This document shows, piece after piece, positions 9,344 through 18,750 of a stretch of DNA of 64,000 bases. A program made the translations under genes and the position numbers. Location: the NCBI GenBank assembly GCA_044222005.1, contig JBGANY010000004.1:1-64000 (forward strand), given 5' to 3'. Every line of letters starts with the position of its first letter. Position 1 is the stretch's first letter. The notes beneath the pieces were generated by a model. It was not told the origin of the DNA, made no database searches, and was given only the letters and a program-made list of their open reading frames with translations. The DNA comes from Methylotenera_A sp044222005 (GTDB taxonomy: Bacteria > Pseudomonadota > Gammaproteobacteria > Burkholderiales > Methylophilaceae).

Positions 9344-9420
9344 TCGGTAAGTGATCTTTGCAAAGTGCGTGCTGCAAAGATCTCATTAAATCAACAGATA
9401 ACTCTTGAAAGGTGATTCAC

Positions 9421-10648
9421 ATGAAACTGAAAAAACAATCAACAATTGCAGTCGCTTTATTCACTTGTGCTTTGCCAACGGTTACCTGGGCTGATGCCGT
9501 TCATGTCCATTCCTGGCATGGATAGTGGCATGGCGGGCCTGATGCGTGACATGATGGGTGGCGGGGCTGGAAGCGATAATACTTTTGGCAACGCGAATAA
9601 CGACGGCGTGTCTCCAGGAGGGGCAGGTAAATGGATGGATAATGCGTTACGCGTCAGCAAAGTTCCTTCGGGGTCAAAAGGCACGCATGCTTTGCCTTCA
9701 GGCATGTCTATGGGAACATCTATTCCCCTGATACCCGTTGAGTCTGGAAAAGTGGAGCCTGGCAATAGAGAATACACCGACCCAAAAATGCAGGACACAG
9801 GCAAGATTTATTTTTACTGGGGGTGTAGTGAAAAAGTGCGCTCTGGCCAGCCTAAAGTAATTGATTTTTCATCTAAAAGTGGTTTTAGCAAGTTTTTAGC
9901 AGGAAACTACACTGCAGATCGCGGTGCTAGAGCCATTGCCGGAAATTCCATTTGGCCTAACGTACAAGATAAAAAGCGTGTGCCCGACAATGCTTCACTG
10001 GTAGGTGAACATGCCATTTCGGGTGACGGCGTGCCGGAAGGTATGAAGTTTAGTGTTGATTCTGCTTATGATTTTATGCCTAAAATCGACGCGAAAGCGA
10101 CAGGGGAAACCAGCGGCCCTGTGAATGTGACTTGGAATAATGTCACGAATGCAAAAGCTTATTTTTTAAATGCGATGGGCTCTAAAGGCAAAGGCGATAT
10201 GATCATTTGGAGCGCAAGTGAAAAACCAGAACCAGGTTGGGGCTTGATGAATTATTTAACTCCGAAAATGATAGAAAAGTTGCTTAAAGACAAATTGATT
10301 CTGCCTAATAGTCAACAAAGTTGTGCTATTCCGGAAGGCATCTTTAAAGAAACGCAAGGGGTGATGGCGCAAATGATTGCTTATGGGCCAGAACTCAACG
10401 TGGTTTACCCGGTGCCAGACCCCAAGAAAAAAATCAAGCCTGAATGGGCGTCGCGCTTGCGCGTCAAATCCACCACGATGGTCATGCTGGGCGGCATGAA
10501 TGCTCACCGAGGACAGGAAGATTCGGGTACAGGTGGTCGAAGTTTTACGGCTGATAAGCCAAGTGCTTCAGGGGCTGATAAACCGAGTGGTATCGGTGAT
10601 GGCGTTCTAGACAAAGCTAAAAAATTAAAAGATGTGTTTGGCTTTTAA
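9421..10648 (+). pseudogene. Secreted protein of unknown function, frameshifted after the signal peptide
   Basis: ATG 9421, with a good RBS (AAAGGTGA), begins a signal peptide (MKLKKQSTIAVALFTCALP, then TVTWA) that runs into TAG at 9523-9525. The rest of the protein is in another frame from about 9494 (MPFMSIPGMDSGMAGLMRDM) to 10648. Joining the frames at the cleavage site gives about 409 residues with normal export architecture. So this is either a one-base insertion (or two-base loss), a sequence error, or recoding; without a frameshift the large ORF would be cytosolic. The body has no motif I know. It contains a Met/Gly-rich start, KIYFYWGCSEKVRSGQP, an LPNSQQSCAIP segment and the tail DKAKKLKDVFGF shared with the preceding gene. 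That tail marks it as a paralogue or co-sorted partner. Treated as a damaged but possibly functional gene. Confidence 0.65.
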
Positions 10649-10662
10649 AAGCTAAAATTCAT

Positions 10663-11484
10663 TTGAAATTCACTCAGGTACTTGTATCGGCAGTGGGTTT
10701 AATTATCAGCCTATCGTCCGATGCAGATAACAAGCACAACCAAGTATGGCAGCCATCAGCCGATATTGCATCGGCTTTTTTCTTGTCAGTAAATGGAAAA
10801 GTACTGTGGCAAAGCAATGCGGATAAACGTTTGCCACCTGCCAGTTTAACCAAGCTTGTTTCCGCATTGGTGATTGTTGAAAACTCAAAATTAAACGATT
10901 GGGTGATGATTAGCAATAATGCCAGCAAACAGGACGGCACTAAATTGCATCTCAAGCCCAAAGAGGAGTTCAGAGCGGCTTATTTGTTAGGCGCAATGCT
11001 GATAAGATCTGCCAATGATGCCTGTATGGCGCTCGCCGAGTGGGATGCAGGCAACGAAGCTGAATTTGTAAAAAAAATGAATGCAAAAGTAGCCGCGCTG
11101 AAACTTAAAAACACCCATTTTACAAATGCTTGCGGGTTTGATGGCGCTAATCATTACAGCACAGCCAGCGATTTGGCAGTGATTGCACAAGCGGCAAATC
11201 AAGCACCAAAAATTAAAGTATGGACAGATATGCAAGACTATACTTTACAAGCTAAATCAGGGGAAAAGTATAGTTTGGTGACTGGCAACTTGTTGTTAGG
11301 TCGGGTAGAGGGCGTAGATGGCCTTAAAACCGGATTTACGCAAAAAGCGGGAAAATGCTTGATTGCACACGGCACGCGCAATAATAAAGAAATTTTTTTA
11401 GTGATGCTGAATGCGCCTAATCGCTGGTGGGATGCGGCCAATGTGCTTGATTTGGCCTTCAACCATGCATCAGCTCAACAGTAA
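10663..11484 (+). CDS. Serine-type D-Ala-D-Ala carboxypeptidase (peptidase S11)
   Basis: This periplasmic penicillin-binding-protein-like enzyme trims or cleaves peptidoglycan stem peptides. The 273 residues include a signal peptide (FTQVLVSAVGLIISLSS), the catalytic SLTK tetrad (S61-K64), SAN (S116-N118) and KTG in GLKTGFT near 218, all in the canonical order. The C-terminal PBP5 domain and membrane anchor are absent, so the protein is minimal and probably soluble. The start is a TTG at 10663, chosen because it precedes the whole signal peptide; no better ATG exists and the RBS is weak. It begins 14 bp after the preceding secreted protein and overlaps the following gene by 20 bp, indicating one transcript. 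Confidence 0.88.
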   Translation: MKFTQVLVSAVGLIISLSSDADNKHNQVWQPSADIASAFFLSVNGKVLWQSNADKRLPPASLTKLVSALVIVENSKLNDWVMISNNASKQDGTKLHLKPKEEFRAAYLLGAMLIRSANDACMALAEWDAGNEAEFVKKMNAKVAALKLKNTHFTNACGFDGANHYSTASDLAVIAQAANQAPKIKVWTDMQDYTLQAKSGEKYSLVTGNLLLGRVEGVDGLKTGFTQKAGKCLIAHGTRNNKEIFLVMLNAPNRWWDAANVLDLAFNHASAQQ

Positions 11485-12811
11485 ACAAATTATTGGGCTG
11501 TTGTGTCTTGCCGTGTTTGCAGTCTACGACAATGCGCTACGCTTGGGCACATTTCAGTTTGATGATTACAACGTCATTGTCAACAATCCCGTTGTTCATT
11601 CGTGGCATGCCTGGTGGTCGGATGTTGGGCATGGCATACGCCCATTGCTCAAGCTCAGCTATACATTTGATTGGACATTGGGATGGGGCGAACCTGGCTT
11701 TCATTTTACGAACCTGCTGATTCATGGCGGCAATAGTGTACTGGTCTGGTTTTTGACAATCGCCTTTCTACGCCAGTCAGGCAGAACAAGCCCTCACGCA
11801 ATGCTGGTCGGCACGGTTGCAGCGCTTTTGTTTGCTGTACACCCAATCCACACCGAGGCAGTGACCTATATCAGCGGAAGATCGGCCTCGCTGATGACCT
11901 TGTTCTATCTGGGCGGGATATTGTGTTACATGACTGGCGTGCAAAAGCAGAGCCAGTTTTACTTGCATGTAGCAATACCAATACTCTTCATTGCTGCGCT
12001 CGCGGTGAAAGAAGCTGCAGTAACCTTTCCACTGGCTCTGATGTTGCTGCATCGCAGCATGGGAGGCGGTTGGCGAAATGCCATCACCACCATGTGGACA
12101 AGCTGGCTGGTATTTTTTGCGACAGCTCTGTTTTTTATACTGGATAAGAATTATTCTCTACATCTTGCCCGCAGCCTTGACATGCATGATGGGTTGTCAA
12201 GCTTGGTCATGCAAACTAACGCCGTGCTCTATTTACTGGGGCAATGGTTTTGCCCGCTATGGCTCAATATCGACCCGGACTTGAGCCATTCAGTTGCGAT
12301 TTCACCCTTCAAGCTAGGAGTGGTGATTGCCGCCATTGCAGTCTATCTGGTTTTGCTGAAAAAAATCAGGCAGCGGCCATGGCTGAACTTCGCGCTGGGC
12401 TGGCTGTTCATTCATCTGTTTTTAATTTACCTGATCACACCGCGGCTGGATATTGCCAACGAGCGACAGCTTTATCTGATCAGTTGGCCGTTGCTGATGG
12501 CCTTGGTGGCAGAGATGGCCCTCTTGTTAAGCGCAAGACAATTGATTATGGTGGCGATGGTTTTGTTGATTTCGGCCAGCACGCTTACCATCATGCGTAA
12601 TTCTGATTACCGCAGCGAGGTCTCGCTGTGGCAGGCCACGGCCAAACTTTCACCCAATAAATCAAGAGTGCATAACAACCTTGGCTTTGCTTATTTTCTG
12701 GCCAGGCAGCCTGAAAAGGCACGTCAGTGCTACCTGAAAGCATTGGCACTGGATCATCAGAATTTCAAGGCGAAGTACAACCTAGAGGCTCTGAACAACG
12801 TCAAGAAGTAG
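11465..12811 (+). CDS. TMTC-like GT-C membrane protein with C-terminal TPR
   Basis: This is a polytopic inner-membrane protein of about 448 residues with roughly ten hydrophobic helices. The first periplasmic loop carries TFQFDDYNVIVNN, the Asp pair that GT-C glycosyltransferases use for lipid-linked sugar donors. HPIHTEAVTYISGRSASLM is characteristic of TMTC/ArnT-like proteins. The last 50 residues form a TPR (NNLGFAYFLARQPEKARQCY). It probably transfers a sugar from a polyprenyl carrier to an exported protein or glycan, but the acceptor is unknown. ATG 11465 is chosen because the N-terminus then enters the first helix directly; it overlaps the upstream peptidase gene by 20 bp and lacks a clear RBS, implying translational coupling. 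Confidence 0.75.
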   Translation: MHQLNSKQIIGLLCLAVFAVYDNALRLGTFQFDDYNVIVNNPVVHSWHAWWSDVGHGIRPLLKLSYTFDWTLGWGEPGFHFTNLLIHGGNSVLVWFLTIAFLRQSGRTSPHAMLVGTVAALLFAVHPIHTEAVTYISGRSASLMTLFYLGGILCYMTGVQKQSQFYLHVAIPILFIAALAVKEAAVTFPLALMLLHRSMGGGWRNAITTMWTSWLVFFATALFFILDKNYSLHLARSLDMHDGLSSLVMQTNAVLYLLGQWFCPLWLNIDPDLSHSVAISPFKLGVVIAAIAVYLVLLKKIRQRPWLNFALGWLFIHLFLIYLITPRLDIANERQLYLISWPLLMALVAEMALLLSARQLIMVAMVLLISASTLTIMRNSDYRSEVSLWQATAKLSPNKSRVHNNLGFAYFLARQPEKARQCYLKALALDHQNFKAKYNLEALNNVKK

Positions 12812-12847
12812 TCTGCAAATGGCTTATGCTTTTGGAACCTGATCTCT

Positions 12848-14467
12848 CTAGATATTTAGTGCTTGTATATTTTCAATAATATTGTCTTGGCCGACCTTCC
12901 AAGCAATACCCGCACGTTTCATCTTTTCTAATATATTCGGGCGTACTTCACAAAGCATCAGGCGAGTATTATTACGCTCGCAAGTATCGATCAGATCCCA
13001 TAGTGTTTGCAACCCGGTAGCATCGATAATCGGCACCTGTCCCATACGCAATACTAATACATCAGCATGGCTATGAACATGCTGCAACGCGCTCATCAGA
13101 TTTTCTGCTGCACCAAAAAAGAATGGGCCTTCCATTGCATACACTGCCACATTACTGGGCAATATAAAATTTTCATTGTTGGTTTCTTGTGCCAGTTGTG
13201 CATGAGTTTGTTGCTGAATACTCACGGCTTCGCTCATGCGTTTCATAAACAGCAGCGCGGCTAGCATTACGCCGATATTCACTGCAACAACCAAATCGGT
13301 AAACACTGTCAATGCGAATGTGATAAGAAGCACTGCTACATCTGCTTTGGGTGCTGTGCGTACCATATGTGAAAAACGATGCAGTTCGCTCATGTTATAC
13401 GCTACCACAAACAATATTGCAGATAACGAACATAAAGGGATGTGTGCTGCAAGTGGTGCTAACACCAGTACAATGATGATCAATGTCAGCGTATGCACAA
13501 TACCTGCCAATGGGCTGGTAGCGCCGTTGCGGATATTGGTGGCGGTACGCGCAATCGCGCCCGTAGAAGCAAAACCGCCAAATAAGGGTGAGAAAATGTT
13601 GGCAATTCCCTGACCAACAAGTTCCTGGTTGGAGTCATGCTTGGTGCCGGTCATGCTGTCCGCTACCACCGCAGAGAGTAAGGATTCAATCGCCCCCAAT
13701 AGTGCAATGGTAAATGCAGGGCCAACCAGCTGTAATACTTGAGAAAACCTGATGGGTAAAAACTCAAACTTGGGCAAACTTTGTGGGATGCCACCAAAAG
13801 CTGAGCCAATAGTGGCAACGCCTTTAAATTCGAATAGCGCTTGAATCAGGGTTGCCGACACCATGGCAACTAAAGGTGAAGGTATGCGCTTAAACAGGCG
13901 AGGTGAAATAATTACCACGAGCAGAGTAAACAAGGCTAAAAGCGCTGTTTCAAGATGTAAGCTTGGAAATGCCTGTATTAAATCCCAAACTTTTTCGTGA
14001 AAGTGTTCAGCACCCAACTCAGGTTTTAAGCCAAAAAAATCTTTCCATTGGCCGATCCAGATAATGACCGCAATTCCAGAAGTGAATCCAACAATGACAG
14101 GGTCCGGAATAAATTTAATAACGCTGCCAAAACGTACCAGACCCATGATGAGCAGCATAAATCCGGCCATCAAGGTGGCCATTTGCAAACCCGCAATGCC
14201 ATATTTGGCAGTGATGCCGGCAAGTATCACGATAAATGCACCTGTAGGGCCTGATATCTGCAGCCGGCTGCCACCGAATATAGAGCTGATGCCGCCTGCA
14301 ACGATAGCGGTATAGATGCCTTGCTCTGGTTTGGCCCCTGAAGCAATGGCAAAGGCCATTGCCAAGGGCAGTGCAACAATTCCTACAATGACACCCGCCA
14401 GCAGATTGTTGGCCCAATGTGGTTTAGCAAACAAACCTGCGCGTTTGGCTTCTAAGAATGCAATCAT
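12848..14467 (-). CDS. SulP-family anion permease with STAS domain
   Basis: This 539-residue inner-membrane transporter belongs to the sulfate permease / bicarbonate (SLC26-SulP) family. The membrane domain spans about residues 20-400, with GIVALPLAMAFAIASG near the start and the SulP signature GGSRLQISGPTGAFIVILAG. The cytosolic STAS domain follows (about 430-539), with VAVYAMEGPFFFGAA and the conserved IDATGLQTL loop. Substrate (sulfate, bicarbonate, dicarboxylate) cannot be assigned from sequence; for a methylotroph sulfate or bicarbonate would both make sense, which is inference. It is convergent with the GT-C gene and divergent from hrpA. Confidence 0.92.
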   Translation of the reverse strand: MIAFLEAKRAGLFAKPHWANNLLAGVIVGIVALPLAMAFAIASGAKPEQGIYTAIVAGGISSIFGGSRLQISGPTGAFIVILAGITAKYGIAGLQMATLMAGFMLLIMGLVRFGSVIKFIPDPVIVGFTSGIAVIIWIGQWKDFFGLKPELGAEHFHEKVWDLIQAFPSLHLETALLALFTLLVVIISPRLFKRIPSPLVAMVSATLIQALFEFKGVATIGSAFGGIPQSLPKFEFLPIRFSQVLQLVGPAFTIALLGAIESLLSAVVADSMTGTKHDSNQELVGQGIANIFSPLFGGFASTGAIARTATNIRNGATSPLAGIVHTLTLIIIVLVLAPLAAHIPLCSLSAILFVVAYNMSELHRFSHMVRTAPKADVAVLLITFALTVFTDLVVAVNIGVMLAALLFMKRMSEAVSIQQQTHAQLAQETNNENFILPSNVAVYAMEGPFFFGAAENLMSALQHVHSHADVLVLRMGQVPIIDATGLQTLWDLIDTCERNNTRLMLCEVRPNILEKMKRAGIAWKVGQDNIIENIQALNI

Positions 14468-14571
14468 CGAATGAATATGCCTAGTTTATGCAATTGCCAG
14501 ATTTAATATTAGCATTCAAGGCGCATATGTACCAAAAGTACTTGCTCACGACATGATAAAATTCGTTGTTG

Positions 14572-17500
14572 ATGAATGCCAATAATCCAAAGAATTTGAA
14601 ATCCGTAACCTTGAATCTTTCCCCGTTGAATACCGACCTGCAACGCTGCATGTTGGCAGACCGTCACGTGTTGCGCCGCAAGCTGCGTGATGCGGCGGAT
14701 TTGCAGAAATTGCCAGATGAAAAAGCGCAATTAAAAGCACAACGTTTGCTGGGCGAGATTGCACAGACGGTGCATGCCTCCCAGCAAAAATATCAGCAAC
14801 GTTTAAGTAACCTGCCAAAGCCGGAGTACCCGCTCGAATTGCCTGTTTCATCCAGGCGTGATGAGATTGCGAAAGCCATACAGGAAAACCAGGTGGTGAT
14901 AGTCTGCGGTGAAACGGGCTCTGGCAAAACGACACAACTCCCTAAAATTTGCCTGGAGCTTGGCGGAGGTGTTTCCGGTTTGATTGGCCATACGCAGCCG
15001 CGCCGCATCGCCGCGCGCTCGGTGGCAGTACGTATCGCGCAAGAGCTGAATTCGCCATTGGGTGAGGTGGTGGGTTACAAGGTACGGTTTAACGATAAGT
15101 TGTCAGAATCCAGCTATATCAAGCTGATGACGGATGGGATTCTGCTCGCAGAAACGCAAGGGGACAAATTCCTGAATGCCTATGACACTATTATTATTGA
15201 CGAGGCACACGAGCGCAGCCTGAATATTGATTTTTTGCTGGGTTATCTCAAACAGCTATTACCAAAACGCCCCGATTTAAAAATCATCGTGACTTCAGCC
15301 ACCATTGATGCGGATAGATTTTCTCGACACTTTAACGGTGCGCCTGTGATCGAGGTTTCCGGCCGCACTTATCCTGTAGAAGTGCGTTATAGGCCGCTTG
15401 GTAAAGCGGGATTTCGCGCTAAAGAAAGTGCCGAGGCTGAAAATGCTCAGTTTGATTTAGAGGATGAGACCATATTTGGAATTGCCCGCAAAGCCAAGAC
15501 AGAAGCGCGCTGGCTGGAAGAGGATGATGAAGAGGAAGCTATTGAAGAAGCCATTTTAGACGCTGCTGATGATTTACTGCGGCAGGGCGATGGTGACATT
15601 CTGGTGTTTCTGCCGGGTGAGCGCGAGATTCGCGACGTGGCTGACCACTTGCGCAAATATCAGGGCCGTTCGACCAAACTCAAGCACATCGAAGTCTTGC
15701 CGTTATTTGCGCGCTTAAGCATTGAAGATCAGCAAAAAATATTCAAACCGCATAGTTTGCGTCGTATTGTACTGGCGACTAACGTGGCGGAAACCTCGCT
15801 CACTGTGCCAGGTATCAAATACGTGATTGATGCAGGGCTGGCGCGGGTGAACCGCTACAGCACACGCGCCAAAGTAGAGCAGTTGCAGATAGAGAAAATT
15901 TCACAGGCGGCTGCCAAGCAGCGCGCAGGGCGTTGCGGACGCGTATCAAACGGCATTTGCGTGCGCTTGTACTCGGAGGAGGATTTTAACGGCCGGCCGG
16001 AGTTTACCCAACCAGAGATACTGCGCAGTTCATTAGCGGCTGTGATCTTGCGTATGGCCGCGTTGCGCTTGGGCGATGTGACAGAGTTTCCGTTTATTGA
16101 AGCGCCTACTTCACGCTTGATTGCCGATGGTTACTTGTTATTACAAGAGCTTGGTGCAGTTGATGAAAAGCGCCAGATTACTGAAACAGGCTTGCAACTT
16201 GCTAAACTGCCGTTAGATCCGCGTGTTGGGCGCATGATTCTGGCGGCAAAACGCGAGCATTGCTTAAAGGATATTCTGATTATCGCCAGTGTACTGAGTA
16301 TACAGGACCCGCGCGAACGTCCAATGGATAAGCGCGAGGCGGCGGATACTGCGCACGCCAAGTTTGCAGGTGAGGGGTCGGATTTTATGAGCTATCTCAA
16401 GCTGTGGGATTGGTTTGACCATGCCCTCAAAAACAAGAAATCCAATAAAGATTTGCTCAACCAATGCCACACTAATTTCCTGTCTTTCTTACGCTTAAAA
16501 GAATGGCGTGAGTTGCATGGGCAGTTGCTCGAAATTGTTTCTGAAATTTGGCCAGACGAAATTTCTGTGCGTCAGGTAAAACAAGGGCGCGAAGCCAACG
16601 AAAGAGAGACGCAGGCAATACAAGTAGTACGACAAGGAGCGAATGAGGCAGGCGACAAAGCCATTGTGAGGCATGGCGCACAGAAAGAAGCGAATTATGA
16701 GCAGATTCATAAAGCGCTGTTAGCCGGGTTGCTGGGCAATATCGGCTTTAAGGATGGCGAGAGCGAGTCTTATGCAGGCGCGCGTGGTATTCGTTTCTAC
16801 ATTGCACCCGGTTCTTGTTTAAAGAAAACGCGTCCCAAATGGGTCATGGCGGCTGAGCTGGTGGATACCGCCAAGCTTTATGCGCGCTATGTGGCAAAAA
16901 TAGAACCGGACTGGATAGAGCCGTTGGCGCGTGGTTTAACCGACAGCCATTACTCAGACCCGCGCTGGGATAGAAAGATGGGCATGGTCAATGCGTGGGA
17001 GCGCGTGAGTTTGTACGGGTTGACGATTATCCCCAAGCGTCGCGTGCATTACGGGCCAATCAACCCTGCTGAATCACGTGAGATTTTTATACGCGAGGCG
17101 CTTGCAAATGGAGAGTTTGATACTAAATCTGCATTTTTCACTGCCAATGAGCGCCTGATCGCTGAAGTTGAAGAATTGGAGCATAAGGCGCGGCGTCAGG
17201 ACGTGCTGGTGGATGAGCACCAGTTATTTGCATTTTATGACGCCAGAATTCCTGCGGATATTGTTAACGCGGCGAGTTTTGAAAAATGGCGTGTCGATGC
17301 TGAAAAAATCAATCCTAAACTGTTGTATTTAACGCGCGATGACTTGATGCGTCATGGTGCGGATGCCATTACCGCTGTGCAGTTTCCTGAAAAAATCATG
17401 TTGGATGGCGTTGAAATTAGCCTAAAGTATCGTTTTGAACCAGGGCATGTTTTGGATGGCGTCACAGCAACCATTCAGCTTGCATTGCTGAACCAATTAA

Positions 17501-18744
17501 ACCCGGTGCAAACCGAGTGGCTGGTACCAGGCATGCTGCGCGAAAAGCTGACTTACCTCATTAAAGCCTTGCCCAAGACATTCCGCCGCGTGTGTGTGCC
17601 TGTCCCCGAGTTTGTAACAGGCTTTTTAGAGTCTGTTGGTAATGATTATTCTAAACCTTTGCTGGAATCCTTAGCCGCTTATATACAGAATAAAACTACG
17701 CTCAAAATTAGCAAAGAAGACTGGAATTTGAGCGATATACCACCGCATCATTTAATGAACTTTAGTGTCATTGATGACGCAGGGCGCGAGCTGGCGATGG
17801 GACGCGACTGGAATAGCTTGAAAAAACAGCTTGGCTCAGCCGCGCAGCTCACTTTTAGAAACACTTCTCCAGATATTGAGAAAACCGGGCTAAAGCAGTG
17901 GGATTTTGGCGATTTACCGCAAACGCTGAGTTTTGAGCGCGATGGCTTGAAGGTGACGGGTTACCCCGCTCTGGAAGACGCGGATGATAGCATTTCGGTA
18001 AAGCTGTTCGATACCGAACGCGAAGCCGAACAAAGTCATCGTGAAGGTGTTTGTCGGTTGATGCGCTTTGAGCTAAAAGAGCAAATGAAGCAGTTGGAAA
18101 AAAGCCTGCCGAATTTTAATCAATATGCGCTTTCATTAAGAAACGTCATGTCGCCGGATGATTTGCGCGAAGACATGATTCGCGCCATTGCAGATCGCGC
18201 GTTTATTGGTGAAGATGAATTACCGCGCACCAATGCAGATTTCATGAAACTGAAGGCGCGTGCAAGAACACGGCTGCCAGCCGTGACAGAAGCGATTGCA
18301 AGACAGGCACAGGCGATTGCGACGGAGTATCAGCTGCTCATCACTCAGCAGAGCAAAATGCCAGCTACCGTGAATCGCTTGAAGCATGATCTGGAACAGC
18401 AGGTGAGCCAGCTGGTGTATAAGAACTGTTTCAGCCAAACGCCCTGGGAGCAGCTGCAGCATATTCCGCGGTATCTTAAAGCGCTGCGTTTGCGCATCGA
18501 AAAGCAGCCGGCAAACCCGGAGCGTGACGGTAAAAATGCCGCAAGTGTGGGGTTAATCTGGCAGCGCTGGCAGGATAAAATGAACGCGCTCCATCAGGCT
18601 AACCATGACATTCCACAAGCCCTGCGGGATTATCGCTGGCTGATTGAGGAACTGCGTGTTTCTTTGTTTGCGCAGGAACTCAGAACGCCATTTCCAGTCT
18701 CGATTAAACGACTTGAAAAAACCTGGCAGGAAATTAATCACTAA
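14572..18744 (+). CDS. hrpA: ATP-dependent RNA helicase HrpA (DEAH)
   Basis: This large DEAH/RHA RNA helicase of 1390 residues acts on ribosome-associated RNA; in Escherichia coli HrpA resolves collided ribosomes. Walker A GETGSGKT starts at 114, DEAH lies at 210-213, VTSATIDADRFS is motif III, and QRAGRCGR is motif VI. The C-terminal half contains the OB-fold and the long DUF3418 region diagnostic of HrpA. An acidic insert (EEDDEEEAIEEA) lies between the RecA domains, about residues 315-330. ATG 14572 is preferred over the TTG codons at 14566 and 14569 immediately before it. Its stop is 6 bp before the next start, so hrpA and the TonB-like gene are probably co-transcribed. Confidence 0.95.
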   Translation: MNANNPKNLKSVTLNLSPLNTDLQRCMLADRHVLRRKLRDAADLQKLPDEKAQLKAQRLLGEIAQTVHASQQKYQQRLSNLPKPEYPLELPVSSRRDEIAKAIQENQVVIVCGETGSGKTTQLPKICLELGGGVSGLIGHTQPRRIAARSVAVRIAQELNSPLGEVVGYKVRFNDKLSESSYIKLMTDGILLAETQGDKFLNAYDTIIIDEAHERSLNIDFLLGYLKQLLPKRPDLKIIVTSATIDADRFSRHFNGAPVIEVSGRTYPVEVRYRPLGKAGFRAKESAEAENAQFDLEDETIFGIARKAKTEARWLEEDDEEEAIEEAILDAADDLLRQGDGDILVFLPGEREIRDVADHLRKYQGRSTKLKHIEVLPLFARLSIEDQQKIFKPHSLRRIVLATNVAETSLTVPGIKYVIDAGLARVNRYSTRAKVEQLQIEKISQAAAKQRAGRCGRVSNGICVRLYSEEDFNGRPEFTQPEILRSSLAAVILRMAALRLGDVTEFPFIEAPTSRLIADGYLLLQELGAVDEKRQITETGLQLAKLPLDPRVGRMILAAKREHCLKDILIIASVLSIQDPRERPMDKREAADTAHAKFAGEGSDFMSYLKLWDWFDHALKNKKSNKDLLNQCHTNFLSFLRLKEWRELHGQLLEIVSEIWPDEISVRQVKQGREANERETQAIQVVRQGANEAGDKAIVRHGAQKEANYEQIHKALLAGLLGNIGFKDGESESYAGARGIRFYIAPGSCLKKTRPKWVMAAELVDTAKLYARYVAKIEPDWIEPLARGLTDSHYSDPRWDRKMGMVNAWERVSLYGLTIIPKRRVHYGPINPAESREIFIREALANGEFDTKSAFFTANERLIAEVEELEHKARRQDVLVDEHQLFAFYDARIPADIVNAASFEKWRVDAEKINPKLLYLTRDDLMRHGADAITAVQFPEKIMLDGVEISLKYRFEPGHVLDGVTATIQLALLNQLNPVQTEWLVPGMLREKLTYLIKALPKTFRRVCVPVPEFVTGFLESVGNDYSKPLLESLAAYIQNKTTLKISKEDWNLSDIPPHHLMNFSVIDDAGRELAMGRDWNSLKKQLGSAAQLTFRNTSPDIEKTGLKQWDFGDLPQTLSFERDGLKVTGYPALEDADDSISVKLFDTEREAEQSHREGVCRLMRFELKEQMKQLEKSLPNFNQYALSLRNVMSPDDLREDMIRAIADRAFIGEDELPRTNADFMKLKARARTRLPAVTEAIARQAQAIATEYQLLITQQSKMPATVNRLKHDLEQQVSQLVYKNCFSQTPWEQLQHIPRYLKALRLRIEKQPANPERDGKNAASVGLIWQRWQDKMNALHQANHDIPQALRDYRWLIEELRVSLFAQELRTPFPVSIKRLEKTWQEINH

Positions 18745-18750
18745 ATTTTG

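Noticed and set aside
9494..10648. The large envelope ORF could be a normal cytosolic protein starting at ATG 9494.
   Set aside because: An RBS and perfect signal peptide lie just upstream in another frame, and its sister gene is clearly secreted, so a frameshift is more likely.
13525..13550. GGATATTGG inside the SulP gene as another repeat copy.
   Set aside because: Only nine bases match; CATG, arms and flanks are absent.
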